Notes: generated by a model not told the origin, from the letters alone. 64,000 bases of DNA from Pseudoalteromonas ostreae (GCF_018069805.1 NZ_JAGPYN010000005.1:1-64000), one strand, 5' to 3'. Counted from the first letter of the stretch, positions 7,255 to 16,566 are shown. Numbers and translations: made by a program.

Positions 7255-9588
7255 ATGAAAAAGTCTTTTTTGCTGAGTGTATTTATTATTGTGCTCAGCG
7301 GCTGCGCTTATTTAGGTACAGCCCATTACAATGAGCTGTTTGGTCCAGAACAAACGCAACAACGCATTGTTGGGCATAATACTGGTAGTGGGGCCGAATT
7401 TTTACAGCATGTGCAACCGGTGCTCGATAGTCGCTGTGTTGTTTGCCATGGTTGCTACGATGCACCATGCCAACTGAAACTTTCATCTCCAGAAGGAATT
7501 GACCGCGGCCTAAGTAAGGAACGTGTTTACAATGGTACTCGTTTATTAGCATCGACTCCCAGCCGCTTACTTTTTGATGCAACGAATACCAGTCAATGGC
7601 GCGAAAAGGGGTTCACCCCGGTGCTGAATGAACGAGAGCAGTCGGAGCAAGCGAACCTTGCTGGCAGTGTGATGTATAACAGCCTTGTACTAAAAATGAG
7701 CTCGCCTTTACCTGAATATGACATACTTGAAGATGAGTTTGATTTTTCACTCGATCGCGAACAAAGCTGTACCGCCATGGGCGAGTTTGATCGCTTTGCA
7801 GATAGCCACCCGCATGCGGGTATGCCTTACGGATTGCCTGGTATCTCACGGGCTGAATTTAAGCACTTAGAAAAGTGGCTTAAAAACGGTGGAAAAATGG
7901 CGCACATCAAACCACCAAGTAAAGCTGCTTTAGCTCAAGCACAACGCTGGGAAAGCTTTTTAAATCAAGATGATTTAAAGCATCAACTAGCTGCACGCTA
8001 TATATTTGAACACTGGTACTTAGCCCATATTTATTTTGTTCAAGATAGCGAAAAGAGCTTCTTTAAGCTAGTGCGTTCAAGTACGCCGCCAGGGCAGGAC
8101 ATTGAGTTAATAAATACTCGTCGTCCGTACGATGACCCTAAAGTGGAACGTGTGTATTATCGCTTAATGCATGACCGTTCGACTATTTTGGCAAAAACGC
8201 ATTTACCACTGGCACTGAATGACAGTAAATTAGCGCGCTTATACAGCCAGTTTATTGCGCCAGATTATCACGTTGACAGCATGCCAAGTTACTTGCCAGA
8301 AATAGCATCTAACCCATTTAAAGTGTTTGCCGCCATGCCGGTTAAATCTAAATATCAATTCATGCTAGATGAAGCTGAATTAATTATTATGGGCTTTATT
8401 AAAGGGCCTGTTTGTCGTGGTCAAATTGCATTAAATGTTATTAATGATCATTTTTGGGTGGCATTTGCTGATCCTGCTAAAGCGGCAACGCCAGAAGTAG
8501 GGCAAATGCTGTTGCAACACGAAGATGCACTTGCACTGCCTGCGGCTGAAGAAAGTAATGCCTTACCTATATCTAGCTGGGTAAAATATTCTAAGCGCCA
8601 AAGTACTTACCTAGAAGCTAAAGTTAAACTGGCCAATCGTATGTTTCAAAACGGCGAAAACCTGACCACAGACGTGTTATGGCGTGGTGAAGAAATTAAC
8701 AATAATGCTGCTTTGACTATTTTCCGCCATTTTGATAGTGCGACCGTGGTTAAAGGTTTTATTGGCCAAGAGCCAAAAACCATGTGGGTATTAGATTACG
8801 CACTTTTTGAGCGGATACATTATTTACTAGTTGCCGGGTTTGATGTCTACGGTAATGTTGGCCATCAGTTAATCACTCGCTTATACATGGATTTTTTGCG
8901 CCTAGAAGGCGAGCAAAACTTTTTAGCACTGTTACCTAAACCTCAGCGTAAAGAGTTAAAAGCAAACTGGTATCGTAAAGCACCACCGAGTTTAACTAAT
9001 TTCTTTGAAAGTGGTGATGAGTTTAGTCAGCCAACTGGTATTGACTACAAAACACAGGATCAACAACACGAGTTATATGGCTTAATTAAACAAACGCTAA
9101 AACCGGTGTTAAGTCCGCGCTTTGATTACACACAAGTACCAGAGCCGTTACAGCAATTAAATAATATGCCTGCAAAAGCAATTAATTTACTGCCGCAAAT
9201 CTCGTTTATATTAGTGAAAGACGGTGCTGCAGAGCATCAAGCGTATACCATGATCCATCACAATGCCCATTATAATATTTCTAGTTTATTGAACGAAGAA
9301 GGGCAGCGCGCTTATGCAGAAGATACCGTCACCATTGTGCCTGGTTTCATTGGTGATTACCCTGAAGCAATTTGGTACTTAAATAATCAGCAGCAAGTAA
9401 AGGCATTTGCTGAGCAATTACCGTTAATGCAAGTAGAGGCTGATTACCGTGCATTAAAAAGTAAGTTTGCTATTCGCCGCACGCACCCACAGTTTTGGCA
9501 ATACAGTGATATTTTGCATAAAGTTGCCAAGCAATACCGTGGTGTGGAATACGGTTTGTTTGATTATAATCGTTTAGAAAATAGGTAA
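7255..9588 (+). CDS. cti: Fatty acid cis/trans isomerase (Cti), haem c-containing
   Basis: Cti converts cis-unsaturated acyl chains of membrane phospholipids to trans in the periplasm, a fast response to solvents, heat or other membrane stress. The 777-residue product starts at ATG 7255, giving a lipoprotein-type signal with lipobox VLSGC. A cytochrome c haem site CVVCH follows at about residue 62, with the family features CHGCYDAPCQLKLSS and HPHAGMPYGLPG further on. Length and motif order match Pseudomonas and Vibrio Cti. The family is usually described with a cleaved signal; the lipobox suggests membrane tethering here. It is followed by a good terminator. Confidence 0.9.
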   Translation: MKKSFLLSVFIIVLSGCAYLGTAHYNELFGPEQTQQRIVGHNTGSGAEFLQHVQPVLDSRCVVCHGCYDAPCQLKLSSPEGIDRGLSKERVYNGTRLLASTPSRLLFDATNTSQWREKGFTPVLNEREQSEQANLAGSVMYNSLVLKMSSPLPEYDILEDEFDFSLDREQSCTAMGEFDRFADSHPHAGMPYGLPGISRAEFKHLEKWLKNGGKMAHIKPPSKAALAQAQRWESFLNQDDLKHQLAARYIFEHWYLAHIYFVQDSEKSFFKLVRSSTPPGQDIELINTRRPYDDPKVERVYYRLMHDRSTILAKTHLPLALNDSKLARLYSQFIAPDYHVDSMPSYLPEIASNPFKVFAAMPVKSKYQFMLDEAELIIMGFIKGPVCRGQIALNVINDHFWVAFADPAKAATPEVGQMLLQHEDALALPAAEESNALPISSWVKYSKRQSTYLEAKVKLANRMFQNGENLTTDVLWRGEEINNNAALTIFRHFDSATVVKGFIGQEPKTMWVLDYALFERIHYLLVAGFDVYGNVGHQLITRLYMDFLRLEGEQNFLALLPKPQRKELKANWYRKAPPSLTNFFESGDEFSQPTGIDYKTQDQQHELYGLIKQTLKPVLSPRFDYTQVPEPLQQLNNMPAKAINLLPQISFILVKDGAAEHQAYTMIHHNAHYNISSLLNEEGQRAYAEDTVTIVPGFIGDYPEAIWYLNNQQQVKAFAEQLPLMQVEADYRALKSKFAIRRTHPQFWQYSDILHKVAKQYRGVEYGLFDYNRLENR

Positions 9589-9607
9589 TTATTAAACCAA
9601 AACTGAT

Positions 9608-9636
9608 AAACCCCGCATTTAAGCGGGGTTTATTTT
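9608..9636 (+). terminator. Rho-independent terminator of cti
   Basis: AAACCCCGC and GCGGGGTTT form a GC-rich stem around ATTTAA, followed by ATTTTTT. Confidence 0.9.
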
Positions 9637-9710
9637 TTCATTAATATCATTGCGTAAAGTGTCGCTTTATCCCCTTTGGTCTACACTTATTAAAAAAAAG
9701 AAGGCCTATT

Positions 9711-11438
9711 ATGATTCAAATTATTGCTAATATTCGGTCGCGTTATCGTTGGGCATTATTAGTGATAGCGATTCTTTCGAGCGCGAGTGCTCTGCTTATT
9801 CAGTTTATGTTTTTTGTGCAAAAAGATGATGCTCATATTATCAATGTTGCAGGTAAGCAGCGGATGTTGTCACAAAAAATCGCTTGGCATAGTAATGCTA
9901 TGGCTACTGAGGTTGGTAGCAATATTAAATTACACCGTGATGTATTAGCTAAAACGAGCGCAGAGTTTAGAGCAGGGCATGAGTTTTTAGTACAGCAGCA
10001 TTCAAATGGTGATTATTTATATTTAGATAACCAGTTAGTTGCTTATTATTTTTCGTCACCGGTTAATCTTGCGCAAACGTCGCTGGTATATTTGGCTAAA
10101 GTGCAGCAACTGTTAAATGATCCTAGTGCAAGTACAGCAGAAAAGAGATTTACAGTTGCTGAGATTGGACGCTTGCTCAAGGATCTTGATGGTGCAGTTA
10201 CGCTATTTGAACAACAAGCAAATTTTAAAACCCGAGTGCTGTCCAACCTAGTGCTGGCTTTTTGGCTATTAACTTTAGTGTTGCTATTCATTGAGCTGAA
10301 ATTTATATTTCAGCCTATGGAGCTGCAAATTACCGCTGCGATTAATAAATACCAACAACAAAAGTTGCGAGCAGAGCAGATAAGCACTTATAAAGAGCGC
10401 TTTATCGCACGGGCAAGTCATGAATTTAGAACACCGCTACAAGGGCTGGTAGACTCGATTGAGCAACTTCAGCTATCAGAATCTCAGCAAGCATTGCAAA
10501 AACAAGCAAAATATTGTGCCAGCAGAATTGTAAGTATGCTGGATGAGTTACATGAACTACAGCAGTTTAATACTGGGCAATGGCAGTTAAAATTTATCAA
10601 GCGTAATTTAATAACCACGCTTGAGTCGGCTATTACACCTTTTCAGTTTGCCTGTGATAACAAACAGTTAAAGTTTGAAGTAAAACTCAGTTCTGAGTTA
10701 GATCGCTATACAGAGTTTGATCATTTACGATTGCAGCAAATCATTACCGAGCTACTTAGTAATGCCATTAAATTTACTAGCACTGGGCAGGTTTCAATAT
10801 CCGTTAGTTACCAAGATGGTCATATTAAAATAGTGGTCGCTGATAGCGGCGTTGGTTTTGCTCAATGCTATCCATATTTAAATCATCATAGTATAGAACA
10901 GAGCAATGACTTTCAGGGCTTACAAACCGGTTTGGCGCGTGTGCAACATATTGTCAGTGCTATGCAAGGCGGCATTGAGTTTAAAGATGTCATACCGCAT
11001 GGTGCACAGATTAAGATCCGTTTGCCATTATCTAAAGCTACACTACTAACGAATCAAGGCAACTTACCCGCACAACTGCATTGCTTAATTGTGGAAGACA
11101 ATTTATTAAACGCGACAATTTTATCGCGAATTTTAACCGAGCTTAATTACACGGTTGAAGTGGCTGAAAACGGTTTAATAGCAACACAAAAAATTGCTGA
11201 AAGTGAGTTTAATGTGATTTTTATGGATTTGAACATGCCGGTGATGGATGGCTTTCAAGCGATAGATATCATCCGCCAAGAACTAAATTCAACGGTTCCG
11301 ATCATTGTGATCACCGCCAACACTGCGCCAAGTGATTTAGAGCGAACTTATGAACTTGGCTCTAATGTACATGTTTATAAACCATTTTCGGTTGCGGATA
11401 TTAAAAAAGCCCTCATGAATATATTTAACGAGGGCTGA
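9711..11438 (+). CDS. Hybrid sensor histidine kinase with PilJ-type N-terminal domain
   Basis: A 575-residue membrane sensor. It has TM1 at about 13-33, a periplasmic region beginning INVAGKQRMLSQKIAW that matches the PilJ/type IV pili chemotaxis N-terminal sensor (PF13675 type), and TM2 at about 178-197. Next come the dimerisation/phosphoacceptor box ARASHEFRTPLQG (His about 237), the ATPase N-box (LSNAIKFT) and G-box (DSGVGF), and a C-terminal receiver (LIVEDNLLNA; phospho-Asp about 506 in FMDLNMPVMDGF). No output regulator is adjacent, so the partner is unknown. The stimulus is unknown; related N-terminal domains have been linked to nitrate or small ligands. Confidence 0.88.
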   Translation: MIQIIANIRSRYRWALLVIAILSSASALLIQFMFFVQKDDAHIINVAGKQRMLSQKIAWHSNAMATEVGSNIKLHRDVLAKTSAEFRAGHEFLVQQHSNGDYLYLDNQLVAYYFSSPVNLAQTSLVYLAKVQQLLNDPSASTAEKRFTVAEIGRLLKDLDGAVTLFEQQANFKTRVLSNLVLAFWLLTLVLLFIELKFIFQPMELQITAAINKYQQQKLRAEQISTYKERFIARASHEFRTPLQGLVDSIEQLQLSESQQALQKQAKYCASRIVSMLDELHELQQFNTGQWQLKFIKRNLITTLESAITPFQFACDNKQLKFEVKLSSELDRYTEFDHLRLQQIITELLSNAIKFTSTGQVSISVSYQDGHIKIVVADSGVGFAQCYPYLNHHSIEQSNDFQGLQTGLARVQHIVSAMQGGIEFKDVIPHGAQIKIRLPLSKATLLTNQGNLPAQLHCLIVEDNLLNATILSRILTELNYTVEVAENGLIATQKIAESEFNVIFMDLNMPVMDGFQAIDIIRQELNSTVPIIVITANTAPSDLERTYELGSNVHVYKPFSVADIKKALMNIFNEG

Positions 11439-11443
11439 TAGTT

Positions 11444-12061
11444 TTAATGGCTGATTTTTATATCACCTACACCGACTTTAACGTTAATGCGGTATTGGCC
11501 GTCACCGTTATATTTACTAGTTGAGGTGACCAGCTTACGGCTATGTTTAGCATCATTTTTCATGCCTGCTATTTTGGTGTCGCCAACACCACTATCTAGG
11601 GTGATCGTTTGATAGTCAGCTAACGCGCTGCTGATCCGCACCGCTCCCACACCGACATCGATGCTGGCAGTGTTAGCAAAATTATTTACTTCAATATCGC
11701 CCACACCTAGCTCTAAATCTATCGCCATGGTTGTTGGTATACTTACCAGCCAGCTTTGTTGCACATCGTCATTATCAATCGAGAGGCTCAGCTTATCGCT
11801 ACTTTGTTGATGTTTTAAAGTGATATCTTCAAGTTCAACATCATCACTAAACCAATTATCATTTTTCGCTTTTAGCTCAATCGACACAGTTACTTGGTTA
11901 CCTTGATGGGTGCTAAGTTCGAGGCTGCCAACGGGCACGTTGATCGCCAATGCCTGCTTGGCAGTGACATCAAAGGTCTGTTCAATTTTTTGCTCAGCAT
12001 GAGCAGCTAAACTACTGGTTAATAAGATTACGGCTAAGCTAGAGATACTAAGTCTGTTCAT
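11444..12061 (-). CDS. Exported DUF4097/GIN-type beta-helix protein
   Basis: A 205-residue protein with a signal peptide (MNRLSISSLAVILLTSSLAAHA). The mature part shows the periodic pattern of the adhesin-like DUF4097/DUF2807 group: repeated short strands such as VPVGSLELSTHQGN, LELGVGDIEVNNF, DVGVGAVRIS and KVGVGDIKISH. This suggests a small right-handed beta-helix in the periplasm or on the surface. The biochemical role is unknown. It ends 5 bp from the end of the convergent histidine kinase gene, so the two may share a terminator or none. Confidence 0.75.
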   Translation of the reverse strand: MNRLSISSLAVILLTSSLAAHAEQKIEQTFDVTAKQALAINVPVGSLELSTHQGNQVTVSIELKAKNDNWFSDDVELEDITLKHQQSSDKLSLSIDNDDVQQSWLVSIPTTMAIDLELGVGDIEVNNFANTASIDVGVGAVRISSALADYQTITLDSGVGDTKIAGMKNDAKHSRKLVTSTSKYNGDGQYRINVKVGVGDIKISH

Positions 12062-12206
12062 TATTTTTACTCGTTGTTAATGGCTTTATAGGTTAGACGT
12101 TAGCAGATTTAAAAAGGTTTAAAGCGCGTGAATTTTATTCTATAGCCATGCTAATAAAAGTCATGTATTTTCAAACTAACTAATTTAAGAGCTAAAAAGG
12201 ATCGCT

Positions 12207-13652
12207 GTGCAGTCAATTAAACTCAATAATGTGACGGCTAACCTTGGTACAAATGATCGCGAAAGTTTTCTCGTAAGTAAGCTAACTTGGCAGGTTGAGA
12301 GCGCTCAGCATTGGGTGCTGCTTGGCGGTAACGGAGCAGGAAAATCAGCCATAACAGCAGTATTACTCGATCAAGCTAATATTGTCAGTGGTACACGAAG
12401 TTGTGATTTTAAGCGTACAGAAATAGTCTCTTCAGATCTGCAAAAGCAATTGATTACCACTGAGTTATTAGCTGATCAAGACGACATCACCGATGGTAAA
12501 ACTAGCCCTAAATTGGTGTCAGAGCTGATTTATCAGCAATCAAGCCCATATTTTGATCAACAGCTATGTCAGCAGTTAATCACAGGGTTTGCTTTTGAGG
12601 CATTGCTTAAGCAACGTTTGCGCGCACTCTCAACCGGGGAAACACGTAAACTAATGTTAATTAAAGCACTGAGTAATCGGCCCGAACTGATTGTGCTTGA
12701 TGAACCGTTTGACGGTTTGGATGTGCAAAGCGTTGAGCTATTACGTAGCGTATTAATCGAACTAAGTGCCAGCATGACCATGATCTTTGTGGTTAATCGG
12801 TTAGACGAAATCCCCGTATTTATTACGCATTATGGTTATGTGAAAAATGGCGAATTACAACAGCAACTAGCAACTCCAGACCTTAAGCAGCGCGATGATT
12901 TATTTAAATTATTACACCTACAACAAACTGATTTAACGATCCCTAGCAAAGACGTGGCACACAGTGCCCCAGAGTTTAATGAGCCTGAGTTAGTAAGATT
13001 GCGAAATGCTATGGTCAGTTACAGTGGCAAGGTTATTTTTAGCCACTTAAATTGGACAATCAAAGCACGACAGCATTGGCAGCTCAGTGGTAAAAATGGC
13101 TCTGGCAAAACCTGCCTACTTAATTTAATCACTGGCGATAATCCGCAGTGTTATAACAATGATATTAAAGTGTTTGGCTATCAACGCGGCAGTGGTGAGA
13201 GTATTTGGCAAATTAAGCAGCATATTGGCTATATTTCCAATGCTTTGCATATGGAATATCGGGTTAGTATTTCCGCGCTCAATACCATAGTGTCAGGCTT
13301 TTACGACAGCATTGGCTTGTATCAAAAGCCAACTCAAATTCAGCTTGATATCGCCATACAATGGTTAGCGTTATTAGGTTTGAGTGAGTTAAAAAACACC
13401 CCGTTTACACAACTGTCTTTTGGTGATCAACGCATGCTATTGATTGCCCGCGCTATGGTAAAACACCCTACATTACTGATTTTAGACGAGCCATGTTTGG
13501 GGCTTGATGAAGCCAATCGGCAGCGTGTTTTACTGTTAATCGAAAAAATATGCGCTGCCGGCAGTAGCACAGTGATTTATGTCAATCATCATGCGAAAGA
13601 TAAAATTACCGGGATAGAGCATTATTTAGATATGGCAGATTTTAGGGGGTAG
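12207..13652 (+). CDS. modF: ModF-type tandem ABC ATPase
   Basis: A 481-residue protein with two ABC ATPase halves and no membrane domain. Half 1 has Walker A GGNGAGKS (about 46-53), signature LSTGETRKL and Walker B LIVLDEP. Half 2 has Walker A GKNGSGKT, signature LSFGDQRML and Walker B LLILDEP. This matches E. coli ModF (also called PhrA), whose role remains unclear although it was linked to molybdate transport operons. No modABC genes lie nearby. A GTG start at 12207 is used with AAAAGG 8 bp upstream. Confidence 0.85.
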   Translation: MQSIKLNNVTANLGTNDRESFLVSKLTWQVESAQHWVLLGGNGAGKSAITAVLLDQANIVSGTRSCDFKRTEIVSSDLQKQLITTELLADQDDITDGKTSPKLVSELIYQQSSPYFDQQLCQQLITGFAFEALLKQRLRALSTGETRKLMLIKALSNRPELIVLDEPFDGLDVQSVELLRSVLIELSASMTMIFVVNRLDEIPVFITHYGYVKNGELQQQLATPDLKQRDDLFKLLHLQQTDLTIPSKDVAHSAPEFNEPELVRLRNAMVSYSGKVIFSHLNWTIKARQHWQLSGKNGSGKTCLLNLITGDNPQCYNNDIKVFGYQRGSGESIWQIKQHIGYISNALHMEYRVSISALNTIVSGFYDSIGLYQKPTQIQLDIAIQWLALLGLSELKNTPFTQLSFGDQRMLLIARAMVKHPTLLILDEPCLGLDEANRQRVLLLIEKICAAGSSTVIYVNHHAKDKITGIEHYLDMADFRG

Positions 13653-13845
13653 AGAAAGGCGCTAGGTTTTAGGGGCTAGGTACTTATATGGACTCCCCAA
13701 GTAAATCAACAAAGAACTGTCATTAAAAACAAGTATAGATGCGTGCTTATATACGGGCTTTATTGAGGAGCTACCTCGCCCTAAAATGTACTCGCACCAA
13801 TAGGCAAATTCTAGGAAGCGGCATCTAAAGTGCCTTAGGACCTAA
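13653..13845. other. Intergenic stretch with dispersed repeat and decayed sequence
   Basis: It starts with GCGCTAGGTTTTAGGGGCTAGG (13661-13682), one of the CTAG/TTAG-rich intergenic motifs also seen near 60044 and 63651. The rest has stops in every frame. It probably contains the disrupted 5' part of the RES-like gene that becomes readable at 13846. Confidence 0.5.
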
Positions 13846-14142
13846 CTTGCTTCTATTGAGCAGAAAATTGACGCTGTGTGGGCTGCGATGGATATTGCTT
13901 TTTCTTGGCCTGTAACGGAATCTGATACCAAATCAGAATATGCGCCAACGCAAATAATATCAGAGTTTATTAAATCGAAAGGGTATGACGGGATTATTTA
14001 TAAAAGCTCTTTAACTAAAGGGCATAATTATGTCCTTTTTAATTTAAATGATGCGGCAGTTGTTCAGTGTGACTTGTTTGTAGTATCTAAGGTTAAATAT
14101 GACTTTGAGAGGTTGGATGAAAGCTCATCTTTGACAGCGTAG
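13846..14142 (+). pseudogene. RES-domain gene remnant (C-terminal part)
   Basis: An open frame from 13846 to the TAG at 14142 reads ...EQKIDAVWAAMDIAFSWPV... then YAPTQIISEFIKSKGYDG, IIYKSS and GHNYVLFNLNDA. This is the C-terminal pattern of RES-domain proteins, a family that includes NAD-degrading toxins. An in-frame stop lies immediately upstream and no N-terminal half can be read, so the gene is truncated or frameshifted. The GTG at 13876 could start an 88-residue peptide, but that would lack most of the fold. The fragment sits in an island of other relics. Confidence 0.65.
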
Positions 14143-14153
14143 CGTGGCAACAC

Positions 14154-14208
14154 ATAACACATACGAACCTTAACTCTGGCAATAGGCACTAATGTTCTTT
14201 TTGACCGT
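14154..14208. repeat. 55-bp dispersed repeat, copy A
   Basis: This 55-bp segment matches 62276-62330 at 51 of 55 positions in the same orientation. Both copies follow the stop codon of an orphan accessory gene by about 10 bp. In this copy the right end runs into TGACCGT...ACGGTCA, a 7-bp inverted repeat that the other copy lacks. It does not resemble a known terminator; it could be a cassette boundary or recombination scar. Confidence 0.85.
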
Positions 14209-14261
14209 TTTTATACAGTGACGGTCAATTCCTCAGTTTTCCATACCCAATACCGGACGAT

Positions 14262-14519
14262 ATGATCGATTACTGCCCGGATCTACAGCAAGAAGAAGGC
14301 CCAGAAAAGTTTACGAAAGATATTGAAATCCGCTCGTTTGAAGAAATATATAAAATGAGAGATGTATATTATCGAGCTATGTGGAGTTGTAGACATTACC
14401 AACTTAATAATGACCCCCATGATAATTTTAATATGAGCATAATCATGGAGCGCCGTCGAGCGCTAAGCTGGTGTCTTGATAAACAATTAGATTGGGATGA
14501 TGTCCCTCAAGACACATAA
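14262..14519 (+). CDS. DUF4272-like protein, short or truncated
   Basis: An 85-residue product that ends with the pattern IIMERRRALSWCLDKQLDWDDVPQDT. This corresponds to the C-terminal core of DUF4272 proteins (ERR/H..ALNW...WD.V..DT). Family members are usually considerably longer, so this is probably only the C-terminal portion. DUF4272 genes are frequent among orphan genes and polymorphic-toxin immunity loci. The start at ATG 14262 has no convincing ribosome binding site, and the gene may be inactive. Confidence 0.5.
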   Translation: MIDYCPDLQQEEGPEKFTKDIEIRSFEEIYKMRDVYYRAMWSCRHYQLNNDPHDNFNMSIIMERRRALSWCLDKQLDWDDVPQDT

Positions 14520-14585
14520 AAAATATAGCAGGGTGATCACCCAAGGTCAGCTAATTTGCGGGTGATGGCGCTGTTGGAGATAAAT

Positions 14586-14708
14586 ATGAGATACATTGAT
14601 GTCGAGTAGATACATGACCTTGAAGATGAGCCGTTTCGTCTCGTATCCGAAATTGGTGATGATAATTTTGAACTCCGCAAGCTTGAGGCATCAATAATAT
14701 GCAAGAAT
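14586..14708 (+). pseudogene. DUF6881-like gene remnant with in-frame TAG
   Basis: From ATG 14586 the frame reads MRYIDVE, then TAG at 14607-14609, then IHDLEDEPFRLVSEIGDD and FELRKLE. This matches the N-terminal pattern of DUF6881 (MRYI.VE.IHD..DEP..L.SE...D..E.RK.E). The resemblance fades after about codon 38, where a frameshift or deletion is likely. The premature stop and lost C-terminus make it a pseudogene. DUF6881 proteins are small orphan or immunity-type proteins. Confidence 0.65.
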
Positions 14709-14724
14709 ATAAAGTGTCTCATAA

Positions 14725-15021
14725 ACAGGGAAGCTCAAAGAAGCATATCGAGTTTTTTCACCGCCAGAGCCTGCTTATTGTAGAGCTGCATGTGAATCTG
14801 CTTTTTCTAAGCATAGCTTCACTATCGAATTTGATGGAAATTATTTATGTGTAACACATTCAGATAAATCGTCACGGTTGTCAGATATAAGTATTGAGTC
14901 TGATGAGTGGGGAGTTATTTGGGGTGAGGCATCTCAATGGGGATCGGATGAAGAGAACCATAGTGCAATAGAATTATTTGAAAAAATACTTGCAGAAAGT
15001 GGTGAGTTTATTGCTAAATAA
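14725..15021 (+). pseudogene. Truncated orphan gene fragment (no start codon)
   Basis: A 98-codon open frame follows an in-frame TAA (14722-14724) and has no start codon in its first part. It reads ...EAYRVFSPPEPAYCRA... FTIEFDGNYLCVTHSD... EWGVIWGEASQWGSDEENHS... and ends ELFEKILAESGEFIAK. The even, acidic and Trp-rich composition looks like real protein, similar in style to small immunity proteins, but I recognise no family. Its 5' end appears to have been lost at the junction with the DUF6881 remnant. Confidence 0.5.
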
Positions 15022-15151
15022 ATGCCATAACAGCGTTTTAAGTAAGAGTTTTTTGCAAAAGCTTGTCAAAAATTATAACCGCTTTTGCATTGATACCTAT
15101 AACCGCTTGGCTATTACTAGCCAAGCAGGTGAGTTGTCTTTTCGTGAGTAA

Positions 15152-16030
15152 TTACAGGCGAGTTACTGTAAAACCTTGATCTTTAAACTGCTTTAATAAA
15201 CCGTGTTGTTCTGGCAAATGCAGGGCGCCTACGGCGATAAATAGTTTTTCTTTACCAATGCGAGGTGTGAGCTCTTTTATCCAGTTATTGTTACGTTCAA
15301 TCAGCATAACTTGTTCGCTGATCTCACCGTAGTTGCTGTCGTCAAAGCTTTCATTGTAGTACTTAGTTAAGGTGGCCATATCGCCATTTTTCCATGCATT
15401 AACTAAGGTTATAAAGTAGGTTTCAACATCGGCAAGCTGTTCAAACGTTTCTTCAATCATTTCGTTACTTAACAACGATAGATTATTAAACATCTCCATT
15501 TGATATTCGAGCGTTTCTAATTCGCCAACCGGTATATTGTTAGTTTTTGTATAGGCAAGCACTTGTTTATCAATACCATATTGATCAGAAAAGCCGGCAT
15601 TTTGAAACTCCATTTGCATCATGGTGACCATCACAGCCCACGGTGCAAGGTTATCAAACATAGCAATATCGATTGATTTTTTGCTAAAATACTCTTTTAG
15701 TTTGGTGTAGTTTTGTTCAGACAATTCGCTCTTTAGGGTTTTGCCATTTTTTAACATCATAAAAGGCATTGAGCGGCGCTGCATTTCCATCGGGCTAATT
15801 GCACTAACATTGACTTCAACAATTACTTTATCACTGGCATCGATGGCTTTAGTTACTTTACTTGGCAAGCCTTTCATACTGCTATCGCCCACATGTACGG
15901 TGCCAAATAAATACGATTTAACGCCATCTTTTTCAAGTTGCCAAAGGCCGGGCTCTGCATTGCTGGCAAAGCTGAGTGTAAATAAAACCGCTAAAATAAA
16001 GTAGCTACTGATACGCTGGGTGTAGTTCAT
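15152..16030 (-). CDS. TraB/GumN family protein, exported
   Basis: A 292-residue protein with a signal peptide (ending FTLSFASNA). The TraB/GumN fold is shown by GLWQLEKDGVKSYLFGTVHVGD near the N-terminus and by LFIAVGALHLPEQHGLLKQF near the C-terminus; the paired G-x-x-H motifs are characteristic. The family is related to TIKI-type metalloproteases, but the bacterial function is not settled. It is likely periplasmic or attached to the envelope and is transcribed alone. Confidence 0.85.
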   Translation of the reverse strand: MNYTQRISSYFILAVLFTLSFASNAEPGLWQLEKDGVKSYLFGTVHVGDSSMKGLPSKVTKAIDASDKVIVEVNVSAISPMEMQRRSMPFMMLKNGKTLKSELSEQNYTKLKEYFSKKSIDIAMFDNLAPWAVMVTMMQMEFQNAGFSDQYGIDKQVLAYTKTNNIPVGELETLEYQMEMFNNLSLLSNEMIEETFEQLADVETYFITLVNAWKNGDMATLTKYYNESFDDSNYGEISEQVMLIERNNNWIKELTPRIGKEKLFIAVGALHLPEQHGLLKQFKDQGFTVTRL

Positions 16031-16338
16031 AATTATCCTTATTGCTGAGTTGTTACTGCAATCATATATCCATCTCGTATGATTAGGCGAGTAGTTGTTC
16101 TGTTAATATAAAAAAAGCAACAGCAACTATATTGATCCTTCCACGCTTTGCTGGCAAAAATAAAACAATAATTTATACCGGTTTTGCTGAAAATTAATCA
16201 AACCAGTAATTGATTATAACGAGGTATGAAATATCAATAGCTTCATATATTAGGGAAATTAATCTATTTGGGCTTATATATTGGATTTTTATGCCTTTAA
16301 AGTTGATTGGTGAGTGTTTTTTTAGATTGATTTTAAGG

Positions 16339-16367
16339 TTGACTTAGCACTCTCATCGCGGTACTAA
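16339..16367 (+). promoter_or_regulatory. Probable ilv operon promoter
   Basis: The -35-like TTGACT (16339-16344) and -10-like TACTAA (16362-16367) are separated by 17 bp. A start of transcription near 16375 would place the leader peptide about 55 bases into the transcript, which suits attenuation. Confidence 0.6.
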
Positions 16368-16430
16368 TATAAAAAGACAGCGGGGGAGTTGCAATTCCTT
16401 CGTAAATTAACAAATTTTGGTATTTATTAC

Positions 16431-16502
16431 ATGCTTACAAACGCACTAAACCTAGTCCTTATTAACGTCGTGGTGATTATTATTACCGCGGGGGCTACTT
16501 AG
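16431..16502 (+). CDS. ilvL: ilv operon leader peptide
   Basis: A 23-codon open frame reads MLTNALNLVLINVVVIIITAGAT and stops with TAG. It contains a dense run of Leu, Val and Ile codons (LVLINVVVIII), the end products of the pathway. Ribosome stalling at these codons when branched-chain aminoacyl-tRNA is scarce would control the attenuator 27 bp downstream. The short, biased composition and its place before ilvG identify it. It is too short for ordinary gene prediction. Confidence 0.9.
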   Translation: MLTNALNLVLINVVVIIITAGAT

Positions 16503-16528
16503 TGCTTTAAAAATACGTAAAGCATTAT

Positions 16529-16566
16529 AAAAGCCCCCCGCACTTAACCAGTCGGGGGGCTTTTTA
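16529..16566 (+). terminator. ilv attenuator
   Basis: AAAAGCCCCCCG and CGGGGGGCTTTT form a 12-bp stem around a 12-base loop, followed by T residues. The leader's last codons (GCGGGGGCTAC, about 16488-16498) are complementary to the left arm (AGCCCCCCGC) and can form the competing antiterminator when the ribosome stalls upstream. This is the classical arrangement for ilvG attenuation. Confidence 0.9.
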
